Below the pieces are notes generated by a model. It did no database searches and was not told the origin of the DNA. It saw only the letters and a list, made by a program, of their open reading frames with translations. Below, piece after piece: positions 30,221-33,476 of a DNA stretch of 33,476 bases. This stretch comes from Candidatus Saccharimonadota bacterium (GTDB lineage Bacteria > Patescibacteriota > Saccharimonadia > Saccharimonadales > UBA10212), in contig JAICWR010000007.1 of the NCBI GenBank assembly GCA_025934715.1, forward strand, positions 1 to 33,476, in the 5' to 3' direction. The position numbers were made by a program, and so were the translations under genes. Positions within the stretch are counted from its first letter, which is position 1. The number at the start of each line of letters is the position of its first letter.

Positions 30221-30517
30221 TGGTCTGTCCCCCGGCGATTCCCTTCGTTCGTCTTCCGAACGCCTTGCCGCAAGCTCCTCGAAGACTCGTTCGAGGTCTT
30301 GCGGCGTGAATCCGCCGAGGTCATGGTGCTCTGGAACGCCGTCCGGGAAGATCCGGGCGAGCTGGTTGGCGCATTGGCTGCACCTTTCGGCGTCACGCCG
30401 GGCCTGCCTCAGCAGGCCCGGGTTGTCGATCATCACCAGCCTCACCCAACTGTCACCATCGATGGCCAGCAGCCGGTCGATGATGTGTCCTCTCGACGGC
30501 GGGTTCGCGGTCGCCAA
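30203..30517 (-). CDS. Hypothetical GC-rich small protein, 104 aa
   Basis: Unrecognised soluble protein beginning ATANPPSRGHIIDRLLAIDG (TTG start, with GGAAGG upstream). It has a single CxxC (AERCSQCANQLARIF) that could bind metal or be redox-active. The helical segment FTPQDLERVFEELAARRSED leads to a charged tail (RPRGDDG) encoded by a hairpin arm. Third codon positions are strongly G/C, clearly higher than in flanking genes. That points to recent acquisition or an unusual constraint. It has its own promoter (30551-30579). Function unknown. Confidence 0.65.
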   Translation of the reverse strand: MATANPPSRGHIIDRLLAIDGDSWVRLVMIDNPGLLRQARRDAERCSQCANQLARIFPDGVPEHHDLGGFTPQDLERVFEELAARRSEDERRESPGDRPRGDDG

Positions 30518-30550
30518 GAGCCTTCCTTTCCTCGCGGAATGAGCCCGAAT

Positions 30551-30579
30551 ATAATAACATAATTATAACTAAAAGTAAA
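30551..30579 (-). promoter_or_regulatory. Promoter of the 104-aa gene
   Basis: TTTACT (30574-30579), 17-bp spacer, TATTAT (30551-30556); the predicted start is near 30544, giving a leader of about 27 nt before TTG 30517. Confidence 0.5.
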
Positions 30580-31458
30580 CTACTGTAGCTGGTCTAACTC
30601 GGTCAGAAGCTCGTCAATTTTTTGCCCATAGCGCGCGGCCCGCACTTCAAAGTTTTCGCCCACCGCGGTGTCGGCTGCCGGGCTGAGCTCCCTGACCCGA
30701 TACTCATGCAGGCCATATTCTTCAGGCCGGCTGTATGAAGCCTGCTGCAGATCCCCCGCCGTTCGGCCAACTGAATCAACGCTTTTCACCTGAATATCCA
30801 GCCTTTTTGCGCCTTGCAGGCAGACTATATCCACGTTCCTTAAATCTTCGGCTGCCGACGCCCAACGCACCTCGACGCCATGTTCTTTTCCAAGCTCCGC
30901 TAGGCAGTTCTTAGTACCTACCTCAACCGCGAGACCCCGTTCCAAAGCCGCCACTTCTTCGCTTTCTTGCGGCAGCCCGTAAGTCGCGCCGATTATGGCG
31001 CGGAGGTGGCGCCGGCCAAATCCCATATTTTTACCGAATTCGCTGTCCGCCAGTTCGGTAAAGTTATGGTTCATTTGAATCAGCCGTTCTTTATTTTCCC
31101 TAGACGCACCCGCTCTGTCGCGCCGCAGTTGGAGTTCAACCAACCTGCCGAATATCCCATCACAAGCCATATCAATAACCAACGCCCTTTTTTGGCTGTC
31201 CGCCAATATTTCGGGATAATTACCAGTTGCAATGGTGCTTTCAATGTGGCTTCTCAACTGGGGTGAATAAATAATCGCGTCAGCCGCCCTCAATTGGCTA
31301 TCGCTAAATCCAAGCTGGGATTCTGCCACCGCCAAACCATGCCGGATCAAACCAACGACGTCACCATATGCAGCGCAGAAATTATCAGCACTGTACTCAG
31401 CCTCTTGCTGTTCCGCCAGTATCCGCGGAGAGGGTTCTAAGAGGGTTTCCGAAGGCAT
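30580..31458 (-). CDS. Hypothetical protein with possible PD-(D/E)xK-like core
   Basis: 292-aa soluble protein. The N-terminal two thirds are helical and charged. Around residues 177-226 the order is AVEVGTKNCLAELGKEHGVE, VRWASAAEDLRNVDIVCLQG and AKRLDIQVKSV. An acidic residue in a helix (Glu179), a strand-borne Asp210 and Q-x-K (Gln223/Lys225) on the next strand resemble the PD-(D/E)xK nuclease fold with its common QxK variant. This is an inference from pattern. A nuclease or nuclease-derived DNA-binding protein is possible. It follows the 98-aa gene by 11 nt, so the two are likely one operon. Confidence 0.7.
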   Translation of the reverse strand: MPSETLLEPSPRILAEQQEAEYSADNFCAAYGDVVGLIRHGLAVAESQLGFSDSQLRAADAIIYSPQLRSHIESTIATGNYPEILADSQKRALVIDMACDGIFGRLVELQLRRDRAGASRENKERLIQMNHNFTELADSEFGKNMGFGRRHLRAIIGATYGLPQESEEVAALERGLAVEVGTKNCLAELGKEHGVEVRWASAAEDLRNVDIVCLQGAKRLDIQVKSVDSVGRTAGDLQQASYSRPEEYGLHEYRVRELSPAADTAVGENFEVRAARYGQKIDELLTELDQLQ

Positions 31459-31469
31459 CTTGGACTTCT

Positions 31470-31766
31470 TTATCTAATCTGTTCGTGGTTTTTGCGGTAT
31501 TCGGCCCAGAGTTCCCACTCATCGTAATGTTGGTCATCAGGATGATACGGCTCTGGATTAGTTGTTCGACCGTGGCCGCTGGGCACAGCGCTTAACGCGT
31601 CCTTGGTTTCCCTGACGGCATGCTTAGCCAGCAATAATCCGCGGCGGTCTTCCCAGTCGTCACGACGGGCGCCGCGCTCCGACTCGAAATCGTCACGGGT
31701 GGCGTTGCTGACATCGTGTTCGATTGTCCGGGCGTGTTCTTGGCCGCTTGGTGATAGTACTGACAT
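31470..31766 (-). CDS. Hypothetical charged protein, 98 aa
   Basis: Very polar, probably extended or helical protein. It starts MSVLSPSGQEHARTIEHDVS, continues NATRDDFESERGARRDDWED and RRGLLLAKHAVRETKDAL, and ends in an aromatic/acidic segment, DDQHYDEWELWAEYRKNHEQ. No motif was recognised. The leader is A-rich with no Shine-Dalgarno. It is first in an operon with the PD-(D/E)xK-like gene, so the two may act together, for example as a small partner of a nuclease. That is speculative. Confidence 0.65.
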   Translation of the reverse strand: MSVLSPSGQEHARTIEHDVSNATRDDFESERGARRDDWEDRRGLLLAKHAVRETKDALSAVPSGHGRTTNPEPYHPDDQHYDEWELWAEYRKNHEQIR

Positions 31767-31799
31767 TTTTTATTTTTTTGTTTTTGGTAAACTAGTTAG

Positions 31800-31828
31800 A
31801 TAGTACCACAAAACCCCAAAAATTGCAA
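31800..31828 (-). promoter_or_regulatory. Promoter of the 98-aa/292-aa gene pair
   Basis: TTGCAA (31823-31828), 17-bp spacer, TACTAT (31800-31805), with the predicted start near 31793. It belongs to the TTGCAA-type set. Confidence 0.6.
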
Positions 31829-31845
31829 CCTTAAGCTTATTACCG

Positions 31846-33207
31846 TTATTTGGCAAGTTTTTTGAGGAGGGTGCGGGCGGTTTGGACTTCGCTGTAGGGG
31901 CGGTCGACGACGCGGCGGGGGTCATTATCGTCTTGCTGTAAGTGGCGCAGCTCGGCCGCCTTGGGCCCGGGGCTTAAAATGCCCTTTTCGTGGCCTTTGC
32001 CAAGCAGCAGTACCACGTCGCCCTTTTTGGCCCGGCGGAAAGCCGCCTCAATGGCTTCTTCCCGCTTATGGATCAAAAACAGGTCTTGGCCGCGGGTTTT
32101 GCCGGCTTTTTCGGCGCCGGCGGCGATTTGTTCCATAATCTCTGTTCCGTCAATATCGCGGTCGTCTTCCTCGGTAATAAACACTATATCGGCGTACTGG
32201 CCGGCTAAAGCGCCCTGCACCGGCCGTTTTTTTTCATCCCGCCGCCCGGCCGAGCCGAAAACCACGATTAGCTTTCCCTTGACTAGCGGCGTGATATCCT
32301 TAAACAGTTTCTCGAAACTGTCCGGCGTATGGGCGTAATCGACGATGACTTCAAAAGCCTGGCCCTCGTTAATGTTCACCATCCGCCCCTCAACGCTTTT
32401 TAAGGCCGCTATACCCTGTTCTATCTGCTTTTTTGATAGTCCCAGCGCCCGGCCAACGCCAGCCGCCGCCAGGGCGTTATAAACGTTAAAACTGCCCGGC
32501 AAATGACAGGCGATGTCGTAGCTATCTTTATCAATTTGGGCTTTGAACTGGCTGCCGGAGGCGCTCAGCTTTAAGCTACTGGCCCTAAGCTCGCCCTTGT
32601 CGATGCCATAAGTTATGGGGTTAGTGATATCACCGGCGAATAGTCTGGCACTGGGATCATCGGCGTTTATTACGCCTGTCCGTAACCCCTTTTTGTTTGA
32701 ATTAGCCAGCTTAAACAGCCGCCGCTTGGCGTCGCGGTAACGCTCAAATGATCCATGGTAATCCAAGTGCTCCTCAGTCACATTGGTCATCACCGCTAAA
32801 TGGAACGGCACGCCCCAGACACGGTGTTGGGCCAGCGCGTGGCTGGTCACTTCTATCACTAGCCACTCTGACCCCTGTTCACCCAGTTCTTTTAGGCGTT
32901 TTATCATCTTGCCGGCTGGCAGTGTAGTCATGTGTTCGGCCTGGGGCTTTATAGCATCGCCTACCCCGTAGCCGACAGTGGTCATAAGCCCCGCCTTGAA
33001 GCCGGCCTCATGCAGCATGCGGTGAATCAAAAAACAGGTAGTGGTTTTGCCGTTAGTACCGGTAACGCCGATGACTTTCATCTTGCGGGCTGGTGAGCCG
33101 CCCTTTAAGGTGTTCATCAGCACCGCTTCCCCCAAATGCCCGATAGGCTCAAGCTTGCGGAAGGCGCTCTTAGGAATAACCTTCTTGACCACTGTTCTAG
33201 GATTCAT
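31846..33207 (-). CDS. murE: MurE-like UDP-N-acetylmuramyl tripeptide synthetase
   Basis: 453-aa Mur ligase adding the third peptide residue of peptidoglycan precursors. The P-loop is GVTGTNGKTT (47-56), followed by TNVTEEHLDYHGSFERYRDA and the carbamylated-lysine candidate Lys161 in AKRRLF. NPITYGID, LPGSFNVYNALAAAG and DYAHTPDS (His293) complete the middle and C-terminal signatures. The P-loop begins near residue 47 rather than about 110, so most of the N-terminal UDP-substrate domain is missing. Where meso-DAP enzymes have DNPR the sequence reads EDDR (347-350), so the amino acid added is uncertain. The start is leaderless, sharing a palindromic -10 with tsaD. Confidence 0.9.
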   Translation of the reverse strand: MNPRTVVKKVIPKSAFRKLEPIGHLGEAVLMNTLKGGSPARKMKVIGVTGTNGKTTTCFLIHRMLHEAGFKAGLMTTVGYGVGDAIKPQAEHMTTLPAGKMIKRLKELGEQGSEWLVIEVTSHALAQHRVWGVPFHLAVMTNVTEEHLDYHGSFERYRDAKRRLFKLANSNKKGLRTGVINADDPSARLFAGDITNPITYGIDKGELRASSLKLSASGSQFKAQIDKDSYDIACHLPGSFNVYNALAAAGVGRALGLSKKQIEQGIAALKSVEGRMVNINEGQAFEVIVDYAHTPDSFEKLFKDITPLVKGKLIVVFGSAGRRDEKKRPVQGALAGQYADIVFITEEDDRDIDGTEIMEQIAAGAEKAGKTRGQDLFLIHKREEAIEAAFRRAKKGDVVLLLGKGHEKGILSPGPKAAELRHLQQDDNDPRRVVDRPYSEVQTARTLLKKLAK

Positions 33208-33213
33208 GCCCTT

Positions 33214-33221
33214 AGTATACT
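33214..33221. promoter_or_regulatory. Palindromic -10 serving murE and tsaD divergently
   Basis: AGTATACT reads the same on both strands. On the minus strand TATACT places transcription start on the murE A (33207). On the plus strand TATACT predicts 33228, three bases before the tsaD ATG. Neither gene has a Shine-Dalgarno. Confidence 0.6.
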
Positions 33222-33230
33222 GTAGAACAG

Positions 33231-33476
33231 ATGAGGATTTTAGGGATTGAAACCAGCTGCGACGAAACAGCCGCCGCCGTGATTGAAGACGGACATAAAA
33301 TGCTGAGCAACGTAATCAGCAGCAGCGTTGATTTACACGCCGCCTACGGCGGCGTGGTGCCCGAAATCGCCGCCCGCAGCCACGTAGAGGTTATTATCCC
33401 TGTTATTAAGCAAGCCCTGGTGGACGCTGGAGCGGATTGGGGCAAAATAGACGCCATTGCCGTCACCAACCGGCCA
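33231..33476 (+). CDS. tsaD: tRNA N6-threonylcarbamoyladenosine synthase TsaD (5' part only)
   Basis: The first 82 codons of the Kae1/TsaD family ATPase that transfers the threonylcarbamoyl group to A37 of ANN-reading tRNAs, together with TsaB and TsaE. The N-terminus [20 protein letters not shown] is diagnostic, followed by [29 protein letters not shown] and DAIAVTNRP. The metal-binding HxxxH and the rest of the ASKHA fold lie beyond the right edge. No Shine-Dalgarno, with a near-leaderless promoter. Neighbouring tsaB/tsaE cannot be checked here. Confidence 0.95.
   Translation, partial: MRILGIETSCDETAAAVIEDGHKMLSNVISSSVDLHAAYGGVVPEIAARSHVEVIIPVIKQALVDAGADWGKIDAIAVTNRP

Overview
The window looks like a chromosomal segment from a Patescibacteria (CPR) bacterium, most likely a Saccharibacteria (TM7)-type genome. 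This is a judgement from gene content and protein character, not a database match. The supporting signs are dense packing with many 1-8 bp overlaps, standard stop usage with TGA as stop, small or stripped-down versions of universal proteins, and many short lineage-style hypothetical proteins. The stripped-down proteins include a PolA without a proofreading site, a DnaG without zinc ligands and a short Mur ligase. No CRISPR array, insertion sequence or prophage is visible. Most genes lie on the minus strand.

Layout. 1-3440 holds mutM (cut by the left edge), a DciA-like small protein, a HAD hydrolase/aminoglycoside-phosphotransferase-like pair and an anchored membrane protein. 3497-4621 holds two orphan hypotheticals. 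4668-9013 is a five-gene operon with 4-bp overlaps: polA, two Nudix hydrolases, a MazG-like pyrophosphohydrolase and a nucleoside deoxyribosyltransferase-like protein. It reads as replication/repair polymerase plus nucleotide-pool sanitation. 9224-11518 holds a VanX-type D-Ala-D-Ala dipeptidase, a possible YdcF-like protein and a hypothetical. 11590-17557 is the most striking block: dnaG followed by three consecutive sigma-70 family genes and a P-loop kinase. The housekeeping RpoD is nearest dnaG; the last sigma carries an extra C-terminal LuxR-type helix-turn-helix. 17735-19365 (plus strand) holds a Nudix hydrolase, a type IV pilin-like protein and a membrane protein. 19355-22895 (minus) holds yjbR-like, msrB, argS, a quinone-reductase-like flavoprotein and an NTF2-like protein. 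23076-25445 (plus) holds tRNA-Ser(GGA) and a MacB/LolD-type ABC transporter. 25451-27545 holds a phosphosugar isomerase, a conserved-looking small protein and a membrane protein. 27650-29621 is groES-groEL under a CIRCE operator. 29697-30556 is a GC-rich pair of small transcription units with perfect hairpins. 30580-31766 holds two hypotheticals. 31846-33476 holds a MurE-like ligase divergent from tsaD (cut by the right edge).

Regulation. A recurrent arrangement is a TAnnnT -10 hexamer placed so that the predicted transcription start falls on, or within 1-3 nt of, the start codon. It is seen for mutM, dciA-like, the kinase-like gene, 4621, 10967, the LuxR-fused sigma gene, the dnaG leader ORF, 17735, 18763, argS, murE and tsaD. 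These genes have no visible Shine-Dalgarno, so leaderless translation looks common here. Other genes (groES, groEL, 22895, 27545, 26573) have clear Shine-Dalgarno sequences. Several promoters share a TTGCAA-type -35 instead of TTGACA, which is interesting next to three sigma genes. The dnaG start is enclosed by a 16-bp inverted repeat and preceded by a 34-codon leader ORF ending inside that repeat.

Strongest leads: the triple-sigma/primase block with a sigma-LuxR fusion; the zinc-less DnaG and its leader; widespread leaderless starts; the polA/nucleotide-sanitation operon with a copied PolA tail on one Nudix protein; and the transcript at 29697-30090, whose 5' and 3' ends are perfectly complementary.
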